A stretch of 34,477 nt of DNA from Sphingomonadales bacterium (GTDB taxonomy: Bacteria; Bacteroidota; Bacteroidia; NS11-12g; UBA955): contig VHBA01000026.1 of the NCBI GenBank assembly GCA_016872175.1, forward strand, positions 1 to 34,477. The letters are read 5' to 3'. Position numbers and translations under genes: made by a program. Under the pieces are notes generated by a model, which was not told the DNA's origin, ran no database searches, and saw nothing but the letters and a program-made list of their open reading frames with translations. Numbering within the stretch: position 1 is the stretch's first letter; each line of letters begins with the position of its first letter. This document shows, one piece after another, positions 23,972 through 32,900 of this stretch.

Positions 23972-25300
23972 ATGTCGCACCGCAGAATAGATTTTTCAGC
24001 CGCCGTGAGTTTGGTAGTGGCAAATATGGTTGGAACCGGTGTGTTCACAGGCCTCGGTTTTCAGCTCCTAAGTCATTCACAGGCATTTACCATTATGACC
24101 TTGTGGTTCATTGGTGGTATTATGGCGTTGCTGGGTGCAGTATGTTACGCTGAACTTGCTACCCGACTGCCGCAGGATGGAGGGGAATATCATTTCCTTT
24201 CCAAAGTATATCATCCCGCACTGGGTTTTATGGCAGGTTTTGTAAGTGCTACAGTAGGTTTCAGCGCGCCAATAGCCCTGGCGGCGGCTTCTTTGGGCAT
24301 ATACGCACACGGTGTCTTTGATTCTCTCAATCCCGTGTGGGTAGGTACGGCTGTGATTTCCGGAATTGCAGCGATTCATGCAACTAACCTAAGTGCCGGA
24401 GTTAAGTTCCAGAAGATATTCACCCTTCTTAAAGTTCTATTAATCGGGGTGTTTGTGGTATCGGGTATTTATAACGGAAACACAGAATCTGTGTCTTTTG
24501 CCTTTGGTGAAGCCAGTTCTGCCGAAATTATGACAGCTGGTTTTGCCATAAATCTTGTATACGTAAGCTATGCCTACAGCGGTTGGAATGCCAGTGCCTA
24601 TCTGGCCGGTGAAATTCAGCAGCCTGAGAAAAATTTAAACCGATCCATCATCTGGGGAACCCTGCTGGTTATGCTTCTGTATGTGCTTCTCAATGCGGTA
24701 TTTATAGCATCTGCCCCTATGGCTGAAATGGTAGTTGATACACGAGGTGCACAGGCTTTTCAGCCTAAAGATGTAGGTATTGTAAGTGCCCGTTACATAT
24801 TTGGAACCTGGGGTGGTAAAGTTATGGGTGGTGCGATTTGTCTGCTGTTGGTGAGTACCATCAGCGCTATGATTATTGCAGGTCCAAGGGTTATACAGCC
24901 CATGTTTGGAAAGATTCCTGTCTTGAAGCAACTTTCAGTTACAAGTGCCAAAGGCAATCCTGTTGCGGCAATTCTATTTCAAACTACATTGGCCCTTGTG
25001 TTTTTATGGACGGCTGCTTTTGACAGTATTATGCAATACATAGGGTTCACACTAACGTTATTTACCACGCTCACTGTGGCTGGGGTGATTGTTTACCGGT
25101 TAAAGCATGGCAAACCGGAAGGGTACAAGGCATTTGGTTATCCTTTGTCGCCTATACTTTTTATAGCTGCCAACATTTGGGTCTGCTATTTTCAGGTCAC
25201 CGATAAAACAACCGAATCCATTGTTGGTCTTGCAACTACAATGGCAGGGGTGTTGTTTTATTTCATCAGCACAGACCGAAAGCAAAATACTATACAATAA
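23972..25300 (+). CDS. APC-family amino-acid permease
   Basis: The 442-residue protein has about 12 hydrophobic helices. The helix-1 signature SLVVANMVGTGVFTGLGF, with the unwound G-x-G-x-F that binds the substrate amino group and carboxylate, and CYAELATRLPQDGGEYHFL after helix 2 are APC-superfamily hallmarks. Helix 6 reads YAYSGWNASAYLAGEIQQPEKNL. Substrate is not predictable beyond an amino acid; whether it is an exchanger is open. The start ATG 23972 fits the helix-1 position. The lipoprotein gene starts 15 bp downstream, so they are probably one transcript. The gene is divergent from the ACMSD-like enzyme, so uptake of an aromatic amino acid is an attractive but unproven idea. Confidence 0.88.
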   Translation: MSHRRIDFSAAVSLVVANMVGTGVFTGLGFQLLSHSQAFTIMTLWFIGGIMALLGAVCYAELATRLPQDGGEYHFLSKVYHPALGFMAGFVSATVGFSAPIALAAASLGIYAHGVFDSLNPVWVGTAVISGIAAIHATNLSAGVKFQKIFTLLKVLLIGVFVVSGIYNGNTESVSFAFGEASSAEIMTAGFAINLVYVSYAYSGWNASAYLAGEIQQPEKNLNRSIIWGTLLVMLLYVLLNAVFIASAPMAEMVVDTRGAQAFQPKDVGIVSARYIFGTWGGKVMGGAICLLLVSTISAMIIAGPRVIQPMFGKIPVLKQLSVTSAKGNPVAAILFQTTLALVFLWTAAFDSIMQYIGFTLTLFTTLTVAGVIVYRLKHGKPEGYKAFGYPLSPILFIAANIWVCYFQVTDKTTESIVGLATTMAGVLFYFISTDRKQNTIQ

Positions 25301-25315
25301 CTATTAATCAGGAAT

Positions 25316-26500
25316 ATGAAACGATACATGATATTATCAATAATTATTGCTTCGCTTGGGATGTTATCCTGTGGCGGATCTAACAACAACAAACCCCAAA
25401 AACAAGATACCGGCAAGTCCGATACTGCCCGAAAAACAGCGGTTGCTAATTTTGAACGCAAGTACAATGACTATGCCCGTTTTATTGCCGGGATGGCACC
25501 CAACTCAGGCAGCAGTATGGCAAAATATGACAGTATCAAGCAGGTTAAGGAACATGCCGTACAATTCAGCAATCGCTGGGATGAAATGGATAAAAACCGC
25601 CTCAGCCTCATGCGCAAATGGGCAAAAGATGAGCTGCATCCCAAGGTGGACGAAAATCACAATACATTCTATCCATTCTCAGGTCCCGATTTTCTGCACA
25701 TGGTGCAGTTTTATCCCAATAGCAAAAGATATTTGTTTCTGGCAAATGAGATGGTGGGCAATGTTCCTGAGTTTGAAAAAATGAACCAGGCGCAGGTATT
25801 AAACTACCTTAACAGTATCGAAAAAGCCCTTGGCGATATTTTCCGCAGAAGTTATTTTATTACCAGCTATATGGGGAGCCAGATACCGGCTGTGAAAGGG
25901 GTTGTGCCTATATTTATGGTGTTTTTTGCACGTACCGGATACGAAATCACGAATGTAGAACTTATAACCATTGACGCAACAGGGAAATCGGTACTGCGCA
26001 ATCAGAATCCAAAGGGAATCAGCGGTGTTCGTTTTACGTTTTGTCCGGCAGGGAAATATGATGACGTAAGAACCCTGGAGTATTTTAATACAGATATCAG
26101 CAATGTGGGAACCAGCGGAAACGGGGGACTCAAAGCCAGGCCTGAAATGGTTAAATACATTGAAGCTTTTGGCAAGGCCAATACGTTTGTTAAGGCAGCC
26201 AGTTACTTGTTGCATTATGAAACGTTCAGCACAATCAAGGATCTTACACAGGCAAAATCAATAAGTTTGCTGCAGGATGACACGGGGATTCCCTATCGTT
26301 TTCTGGCAAAGGATTTTAGCTGTTCTCTTTATGGTAAATATACCATTCCTGTTAAGAACTTTAGTGCCACCGGGCATTATCAGAAAGACCTGGCAAAATT
26401 GTATGCTGACAGCAGTAAAGTAAAGTCTTTGCCATTTAGCCTTGGTTACCACTGGCAGGATAAAAACCAAAACTACATGCTGTTTGTAAGAAAACCCTGA
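25316..26500 (+). CDS. Lipoprotein of unknown function
   Basis: The 394-residue protein has a lipoprotein signal ending in LSCG (Cys19) and a Ser/Asn/Lys-rich linker to about residue 45. The mature part is mixed helix and strand: a helical region at about 45-180 rich in Lys, Asp and aromatic residues, then beta-rich segments to the C-terminus LFVRKP. I see HPKVDENHNTFYPFSGPDFLH and YFITSYMGSQIPAVKGV as the most motif-like stretches, possibly family signatures. I do not recognise a catalytic motif. A purine-rich AGGA sits 5 nt before the ATG. It probably shares a transcript with the APC permease. Confidence 0.75.
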   Translation: MKRYMILSIIIASLGMLSCGGSNNNKPQKQDTGKSDTARKTAVANFERKYNDYARFIAGMAPNSGSSMAKYDSIKQVKEHAVQFSNRWDEMDKNRLSLMRKWAKDELHPKVDENHNTFYPFSGPDFLHMVQFYPNSKRYLFLANEMVGNVPEFEKMNQAQVLNYLNSIEKALGDIFRRSYFITSYMGSQIPAVKGVVPIFMVFFARTGYEITNVELITIDATGKSVLRNQNPKGISGVRFTFCPAGKYDDVRTLEYFNTDISNVGTSGNGGLKARPEMVKYIEAFGKANTFVKAASYLLHYETFSTIKDLTQAKSISLLQDDTGIPYRFLAKDFSCSLYGKYTIPVKNFSATGHYQKDLAKLYADSSKVKSLPFSLGYHWQDKNQNYMLFVRKP

Positions 26501-26533
26501 TTTTTTTTGTAACTTAGTTGCAAATTCAAGCGA

Positions 26534-27790
26534 TTGAAAGCGATTGTTTTTGCGATAGCATTGTTTATTATTCCAATTTTAGGCGCTCAGCCTGAATTTG
26601 AACCGAATGATTCCCGAATGTTAAGGGTATTGTTCGAAACCAAAGGCAGTGCGTTTTTTAAGCAGATTCTTCAGCAACCGGATAAGTACCGCTATCAAAT
26701 AATTTATTCGCAAATTGATCGTAACAGGAAGGGTATTCCTTTTGTCACAATACACTATTACCACTTTAATAAAAGTAATTATTTTTATCCGGCAAGCCTT
26801 GTAAAATTGCCTGCATCCCTGTTGGCGCTGCAAAAACTGGGTTCTCTTGAATCATTCGGTGTAGGACCTGAAACACCTGTTGTTTTTGACAGCGCCTGGC
26901 ATTGCCAAACCCGCAGCGGGAAAGATGTTACGCAGTTGTCAGGATGGCCTAGCCTGGAAGGCTTTTTGAAAAAAATGCTGGTGGTAAGTGATAATCCTTC
27001 ATACAACAGAACATACGAATTTCTGGGCTATGATTACATAGCAAATACCCTCAGGCAAAAGGGCTATACGGATACACGAATAATTCAGCGATTTGACTTT
27101 CCCTGTGATTCCCTAAGTGCCTATAATACCAACCCTGTATGTTTTATAAAAGGCAATGATACATTGTATCGCCAGCCGGCAGCCCAGGCAGTTCAGCGTT
27201 TGGTAAATCCGTATGGTGATGTATATATGGGAAGTCGCTACTATGATGCATTGGGAAATCTGTACCCGTTTCCGCGGTCTTTCATGTTCAATAATTACCT
27301 GCCATTGGATGAACTGCACAGGATGCTCATTTCCACCTATCTGCCGGAGGCTTTGGCCGAGGAAAAACGCTGGGATATAAAACCTGAATACGCCGGTCTG
27401 CTTAAAAAATATATGGGAATATGGCCCCGTGAATGCCGCAATCCATCATTTGGTTATGCCGATCATTTTAAAAAATACCTATTGATGGGAAATGGGACAC
27501 CATTGCCTGATACTTCCGATGTGCGCATCTTTAATGTTGTTGGCAGAGCCTTTGGATTGCTGGCCGACTGTGCTTACATAGTTGATTTTAAACACAATGT
27601 TGAATTCTGTGTTACTGCGGTGATATACTGCAATGAAGAGGATGTGTTAAATAGCGATCGATATCAGTATGAAACAATTGGACTACCTTTTCTAGGTGAA
27701 TTGGGGCAGTTGCTTTACCGGGAGGAGGTTCAACGCGAAAAGAGATTTCCTTTTTCCAATGCTGATTTACGGTCTCTTTTTGACAAATAG
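26534..27790 (+). CDS. Beta-lactamase-fold serine hydrolase, exported
   Basis: TTG 26534 gives a compact signal peptide (cleavage after ILGAQ, residue 19), so it is preferred; no ATG precedes it. The 418-residue protein has the class A-type nucleophile motif YPASLVKLP with Ser88 and Lys91, and SDN at 152-154 (VVSDNPSYNRTYEFLG), at the usual spacing of about 60 residues. The third active-site motif KTG is not present; the corresponding stretch is probably NVVGRAFGLLADCAYIVDF. Length exceeds a plain class A enzyme by about 130 residues, from a middle insertion. A periplasmic or surface esterase, peptidase or penicillin-interacting protein is likely; antibiotic resistance should not be assumed. 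Confidence 0.75.
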   Translation: MKAIVFAIALFIIPILGAQPEFEPNDSRMLRVLFETKGSAFFKQILQQPDKYRYQIIYSQIDRNRKGIPFVTIHYYHFNKSNYFYPASLVKLPASLLALQKLGSLESFGVGPETPVVFDSAWHCQTRSGKDVTQLSGWPSLEGFLKKMLVVSDNPSYNRTYEFLGYDYIANTLRQKGYTDTRIIQRFDFPCDSLSAYNTNPVCFIKGNDTLYRQPAAQAVQRLVNPYGDVYMGSRYYDALGNLYPFPRSFMFNNYLPLDELHRMLISTYLPEALAEEKRWDIKPEYAGLLKKYMGIWPRECRNPSFGYADHFKKYLLMGNGTPLPDTSDVRIFNVVGRAFGLLADCAYIVDFKHNVEFCVTAVIYCNEEDVLNSDRYQYETIGLPFLGELGQLLYREEVQREKRFPFSNADLRSLFDK

Positions 27791-27805
27791 GTGATACCCC
27801 GTTAT

Positions 27806-27813
27806 TAACTTTG
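27806..27813 (+). promoter_or_regulatory. -7 box of the YbjN-like gene (TAACTTTG)
   Basis: TAACTTTG lies only four bases before the ATG at 27818. If transcription starts about seven bases after the motif, the mRNA would begin at or slightly inside the start codon. Confidence 0.45.
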
Positions 27814-27817
27814 CCCC

Positions 27818-28285
27818 ATGTTGCTGATCGATCTTTATCAGGCTGTGGAAAAGGCTATACATGATATGGGAATACATCCAGAGGAAACCCGGGGCGAGGA
27901 AGCTGGTCAGTGGTTGATGCTCAGAGAGGGAATGCCCATATATTTAGATGCCTGGGAAGATCCTGACTCCAATCCCTGGAACTACTTTGTGTTTGAAAAA
28001 GACAAAACCGTATTTCAAATCTCAGTTCCTTTTTGCTATGCGCCAACACTTAAACGGGACGAATTTCTTCAGGAAATGCTGGTAGTGAACCTAAATCTGA
28101 TGTACGGGAAATTTACGTACAACGAAAAAGACAATGTAACGGCGCTCGTATATCGGGTTCCTGGCATGTCATTTCAGTCGTCCGATCTTCAGACAGTGGT
28201 AGACAGCCTCTGCTATTATGCAGAAATGGCATACCATGTTTTAAAAGATGAGTTTAACCTGAAACGGGTATTGGCGGAATCCTGA
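27818..28285 (+). CDS. YbjN / type III chaperone-fold protein
   Basis: The 155-residue protein has the helix-strand order of YbjN-like proteins, which share the CesT/Tir chaperone fold: helix LIDLYQAVEKAIHDMG, strands around QWLMLREGMPIYLDAWE and WNYFVFEKDKTVFQISVPF, helix RDEFLQEMLVVNLNLMYGKF, strand NVTALVYRVPG, and a long C-terminal helix. It has no signal peptide, so it is cytoplasmic. Such proteins are thought to bind partner proteins, but the client is unknown. Its stop abuts the stop of the convergent lipoprotein gene with no gap. Confidence 0.6.
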   Translation: MLLIDLYQAVEKAIHDMGIHPEETRGEEAGQWLMLREGMPIYLDAWEDPDSNPWNYFVFEKDKTVFQISVPFCYAPTLKRDEFLQEMLVVNLNLMYGKFTYNEKDNVTALVYRVPGMSFQSSDLQTVVDSLCYYAEMAYHVLKDEFNLKRVLAES

Positions 28286-29152
28286 TTAACGAATAGCCCC
28301 CTGACTTGCCTGACTGAGCTCCTGTAGGGTTTTGGCGGCCAGGTAAAACTTAGGATCTGCTTTGAGAGCTTCTTTTAATGTGTTGGCCATCGGCTGGTAC
28401 TGTTGTTTAACCTGTAATAAAAGTGCTTTGAGATATAAAAAGGATGGTTTCACAGCCAGATTTTCTTTTATCTGTTCCTGTAGGTGGTGTAATCTTACTT
28501 TTTTGGTGACCGGAATATCCGCTTTGAGCACCTGCATTACGCCTGCTTCGGCGCTTTTTATATTGCCACGGGCTATCTCTATGTAAAGTTCATACCAGCG
28601 ATACGTGTAGTCGCCGGTTTCTTTGTATAACTGCCTGAACGCTTCTACGGCTCCAGTATCATCCTGCTCTATGAGTAAAATACGGGCTTTCATTTCGCGC
28701 AGGAACAAGTTGTTTTTGTTTAGCGACAAGCCCTTGTCTATCATATAATTAACGAGTGATGTGCTGCGGGCAAGGTCAAGCGGATTTCCGTAGAAATAGT
28801 GGTAAAAAGCCAGTGAATCATATGCCCAGGGATATGCAGAAGGCTCTTCTGTTATAAGCAATTGCAGACAAAGGGTTGCGCTTTTCATTTCGCCCAAAAG
28901 CAATGCTTTTTCGTAACCATCTGTCAGATGTGATACATATTGAGATTTCCACTGGTCTTTCATGCGAAGCGAGTCCTTTAAAAAGCTTATTTCCCGCTGT
29001 TGCTGCTGTATTTTTTCTTCCGTTTTTTGCCATTTTTCCTCCTGAGAAATCCTTTCCTTCTGAATGGCACTGTTAAGTTCTTTCTTGGATACGCAGCCCG
29101 GCAGCGTAATTACCGATAAAAAAACAATGTAAGGGATACCTTTATTTATCAT
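28286..29152 (-). CDS. TPR-like lipoprotein, second of a tandem pair
   Basis: The 288-residue protein has a lipoprotein signal ending in LPGC (Cys20), then a charged Gln/Lys/Glu-rich coiled coil (about 23-65), then alpha-helical pairs typical of TPR solenoids. YPWAYDSLAFYHYFY, DYTYRWYELYIEIARGN and TKKVR appear in nearly the same order in the upstream paralogue, with identity concentrated in these blocks. The coiled coil is absent from the paralogue. ATG overlaps the upstream stop by 4 bp, so the two are translated together. Role unknown; a periplasmic scaffold is inference. Confidence 0.75.
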   Translation of the reverse strand: MINKGIPYIVFLSVITLPGCVSKKELNSAIQKERISQEEKWQKTEEKIQQQQREISFLKDSLRMKDQWKSQYVSHLTDGYEKALLLGEMKSATLCLQLLITEEPSAYPWAYDSLAFYHYFYGNPLDLARSTSLVNYMIDKGLSLNKNNLFLREMKARILLIEQDDTGAVEAFRQLYKETGDYTYRWYELYIEIARGNIKSAEAGVMQVLKADIPVTKKVRLHHLQEQIKENLAVKPSFLYLKALLLQVKQQYQPMANTLKEALKADPKFYLAAKTLQELSQASQGAIR

Positions 29153-29874
29153 TGCGGAGTTCCTTTTCCGGCAGCGTTTTGCTGCATTTCATAAATGCCT
29201 TTTTTTGCCAGATAAAAATCAGGAGAAAACTCAAGACACTTACTCAGGGTTTCTGCCGCCCCTATAAAATTACCCTTATTGTTTTTCATGAGTGCATCAA
29301 AAAATAAAAATGCAGCCCTGGCCTCTATGCTTTCCTGCATGGCTACTTCAGGATGGGTGAATCTCACCTTTTTAGTAGTAGCATCAGGTTGACTTAATAC
29401 CATCCTTATCGTGGAATCACAGAGGTTGAATTTTCCGGTTGCCATGTTTAAAAATGTAATTTCCCACAGGTATGTATAGTCTTTGTTTTTATTCCAAAGA
29501 GAAGTGAAAAGCAACATTGCAGCACTGTCTTTACCCTGATTAAGCAGAAGCTTTCCTTTAAGTTCGGTTAGAAATGCATTTTCCGGATTGGAAGCCAGAC
29601 CCTTATCGCAGTAATGCAGTGCCGTGGATGGGTTTTTTACCAGGCCGGGAATGTTAAGGTAAAAGAAATGATAAAATGCCAGTGAATCAATGGCCCAGGG
29701 ATATGTTGCTGAATCTTCGGTTGCCATCATAGACAAGGCAGTGATGGCAGTCTGGTAATCCTGAGCTGCTCTGGCGTTGGTGAATAAGCCGTAATTAACG
29801 GAATCTTTTTTCCCTGAATTGTTGCAGGCAAAAAGCAACGAAATGCCTGCCAGAATAGTCACGTTATAGCGCAT
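29149..29874 (-). CDS. TPR-like lipoprotein, first of a tandem pair
   Basis: The 241-residue protein has a short lipoprotein signal ending in FACNN (Cys17), with no coiled coil after it, then TPR-like helical pairs: ARAAQDYQTAITALSMM, YPWAIDSLAFYHFFY, FLTELKGKLLLNQGKDSAAM, DYTYLWEITFLNMATGKF. The C-terminal half (GAAETLSKCLEFSPDFYLAKKGIYEMQQ) parallels LKEALKADPKFYLAAKTLQELSQ in the next gene, showing a tandem duplication followed by divergence. A TACATTTG -7 box at 29900-29907 lies 25 nt upstream. The pair is divergent from the giant PKD gene. Confidence 0.75.
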   Translation of the reverse strand: MRYNVTILAGISLLFACNNSGKKDSVNYGLFTNARAAQDYQTAITALSMMATEDSATYPWAIDSLAFYHFFYLNIPGLVKNPSTALHYCDKGLASNPENAFLTELKGKLLLNQGKDSAAMLLFTSLWNKNKDYTYLWEITFLNMATGKFNLCDSTIRMVLSQPDATTKKVRFTHPEVAMQESIEARAAFLFFDALMKNNKGNFIGAAETLSKCLEFSPDFYLAKKGIYEMQQNAAGKGTPQ

Positions 29875-29899
29875 AAATTAGATACTGTTCTATTGAAGG

Positions 29900-29916
29900 C
29901 AAATGTAGTATTTTTG
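29900..29916. promoter_or_regulatory. Back-to-back divergent -7 boxes
   Basis: On the minus strand 29900-29907 reads TACATTTG, for the lipoprotein pair. On the plus strand 29909-29916 reads TATTTTTG, 12 nt before the PKD-protein ATG. The boxes are one base apart, so the two RNA polymerases would compete for the same 54-bp gap and each -33 element would fall within or near the opposite gene's leader. Confidence 0.4.
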
Positions 29917-29928
29917 TAGGGTAGCTCC

Positions 29929-32900
29929 ATGCATTCGGCTGTGAAAAATTTTATCAGGTTTTGGCTGGTTCTGTGCGGACTGTTGCCTTCATTGATAAGT
30001 GCCCAGACGCCCTCTATCGAAGTGCTCACGCCCAGCGTTTGCGTGCCGCAGACAGTAAAACTGCGCATTAAAAATTGCACCGGTTGTACCAATTATGAAT
30101 GGAAAATAGGCAGTGGAAATTTTCAGTCAGGTACCTCCGATTATTCTACCGTAATGACAACGCCGGGCACATTTGATGTAGAAGTTCGTGTTACAACCTC
30201 AGGCGGCGTAATAGTTCCGCTCCAGAAATTAAAAGCATTTCGTGTTCACGATAATCCTTCTATTGATGTAGGATTCAGCAAGGTGTCCTTGTGCGGGTAT
30301 TCCACGGATACCATCATTATAACGGACAATTCTAAAAATATTGTTTACCGTGATTGGCTGGTAGAATCTCGTTTCATTGGCAATGGCCCCAAGCAGTTCT
30401 GGCATGTGTTTACCCAGGGAGGGAAGGGTTACAAACGCGTTTACATTGCCGTGAAAGACAGCTGGGGTTGTCAGGCACAAAAGGTACTGGACTCAACACT
30501 CGGAATTTGGGAGGATGTGGTTTTCTCAGCAGCTCCTTCCAGAAGCTCAGGCTGTGCACCGCTCAGTGAGCGGTTCACGCCCACCATAGACAGCGCCAAT
30601 CAGGCAGTGGATTACATCAAGTGGTGGATGCCGGGTTCTACCACCGATAGCCTTTTCGGACGGTCTCCGATAGTTACCTATAACAAAGCAGGCACATACT
30701 CCTACAGAGCCATGTTGGTTACCAAAGCAGGTTGTAAGTATTTTTATGAAAACAATAATGCCATGAAATACGGCGATACCGCTGTCATGAGTATCTCTTA
30801 CAGTCCTAGTACCCTCTGTGCAAACCGGCTTTTTACCGCTTCGGTTTCCAATACCGGCGCCGGAACGGTTAGCTGGAACATAAACGGTGCAGGCTACAGC
30901 GGACAAACCTCAGGTTCTTCCGTAAAAGGAAAATTTAATGACACCGGCTCAGCTGATATTACGGTTACAAGTGAAAGCGGAGGCTGCCGAAGCTATTTGT
31001 TTAAAAAGAAGGCTGCTATCATCAGTGGGCCCAGGGCTGCATTTACCACCCCAGTGCCTTTCTACTGTGCTACACCTGATACGGTTCAGTTTACCAATGC
31101 TTCTGTTTTAGGACCAAATACTACCTGGCGCTGGACTATTTGGGATAGTGCAGGCACAATTATCAACGTTGCTACCGGTAAAGATTATCAGTATATCACC
31201 AACAGCATCAATAAATATTCTGCGCGACTAATTGCATCGTCATCCAATGGCTGCATAGATACGCTTTACCAAAAAAATGCAGTGGTGGGTGGATCCATAG
31301 ATACGGAATTTGTATATAATCCTGCCCCCACATGTCCATATCAGAAAGTTACCTTTAGCAGCCGCATTGGTTCAGGTACAACACGCACTAAAAATCAGTT
31401 TCAGTGGACTTTCTATAACCTGAGTGGGGGTGTGCTGGCTGCATCTACAGACGATCAGCCGGTAATACAATACAGTTTACCCGGAAATTATGCGGTGCGC
31501 ATGATTGTAAGTAATAACAGAGGATGCCGTGATACCCAAACAAAAAAAGCCTGGGTTAAAGTGGAGGTGCCTGATGTAGTGCTGAATGTACCCGATACCA
31601 TCGTCTGTACCAATCAGAAAGTTTTGTTTAAGGCAAAGCAGTTAAAGCCGGTAAAGGGTTTTCAGTCATACTGGAAAGCCTATCATCTTGATTCATCAAA
31701 CATTGTTTACCAGTCTTATGGCGATTCTTCGTTTATGCAGATAGGATTCCCGGGTATTTACAGAATAGAATACACCATTGAAAAACCCAATGGCAAATGC
31801 AAGTATACAATCAAGCACAACCGAAGGGTAAAGGTTAGTGGAGCTGTTATCAGTACCAGCATTAGCCCCACATACGGTTGTGCACCTTTGCCAGTGACAT
31901 TGAAAGCAACTTTGTTAAGCGATCTCAACTTTCACGGCAGTTCCTCCTCATTTCAGTATTTATGGAAAAGGACCAACCCTGCAGGTTTTCCCATTTCAGA
32001 TCCGACCAAAAACACAGTAAACAGTTCTCTGGCCCGTGGCGATTATGAATGCTGGCTGGTATACAGTACTGCTTCCGGGTGTAAAGATTCAACACGTAAA
32101 ACGTACATTGAATCAGGCGTGAAAGCACGTATTAACATACCCTACATGGGCAGGTGCAGGGGCAATACCGTAAATTTCGGCAATGCCAGCAGTTGGTGGT
32201 CCGACAGTGTGCGCTGGATCTGTGATTCGCCCAGCGTAATTATTAAGCCTTCACGAACCGTATGGGCGCCTAATGGAACGTTTACACAAATGGGGGATTT
32301 TCCGGTAAAACTCATTGTTAAGTATAAAAACTGCGTCGATACAAGCAGCACCGTTATTAATATTTTTAAATTAAAAGCCTCCCTGTATTCCCCCGATTCA
32401 GTTGTCTACTGCGCACCAAAACTGATTAAAATATTCAATACAACGCCGGGCGTAATCAATAGCTGGTGGACCTTTTCCAATGGTGCAAGCCAGTATTCCA
32501 AAAACAACGATGTGATATCACAGACTTTCAAAGACAACCTGGGATCGGGATATGATGTAAGACTCGTGGTTCAAAATTATCTTGGATGTTATGATACGCT
32601 CACCAAAAAGGGATTTTTCAAGGTAATTGGTCCAATACCCAAACTGACACTTGCCGGAAATAAAGGATGTGAACCCCTCACCGTGAGCTTTAACAACAAC
32701 AGCCAGGATTATGTGCGGGCCTATATTGATTACGGAGACGGAAACGTAACCGATAGTCTTAAAAACGGGCAGTTTCACAAATACAAGGTTACCGATAAAA
32801 CCCTTACCACCCAGCGCTTCGATCCTTTATTGATTGTTGCTGACCAGTTCAATTGCTTTGCTTATGCAAAATCTCCCGAAAGCGTGGAGGTATGGAAGAC

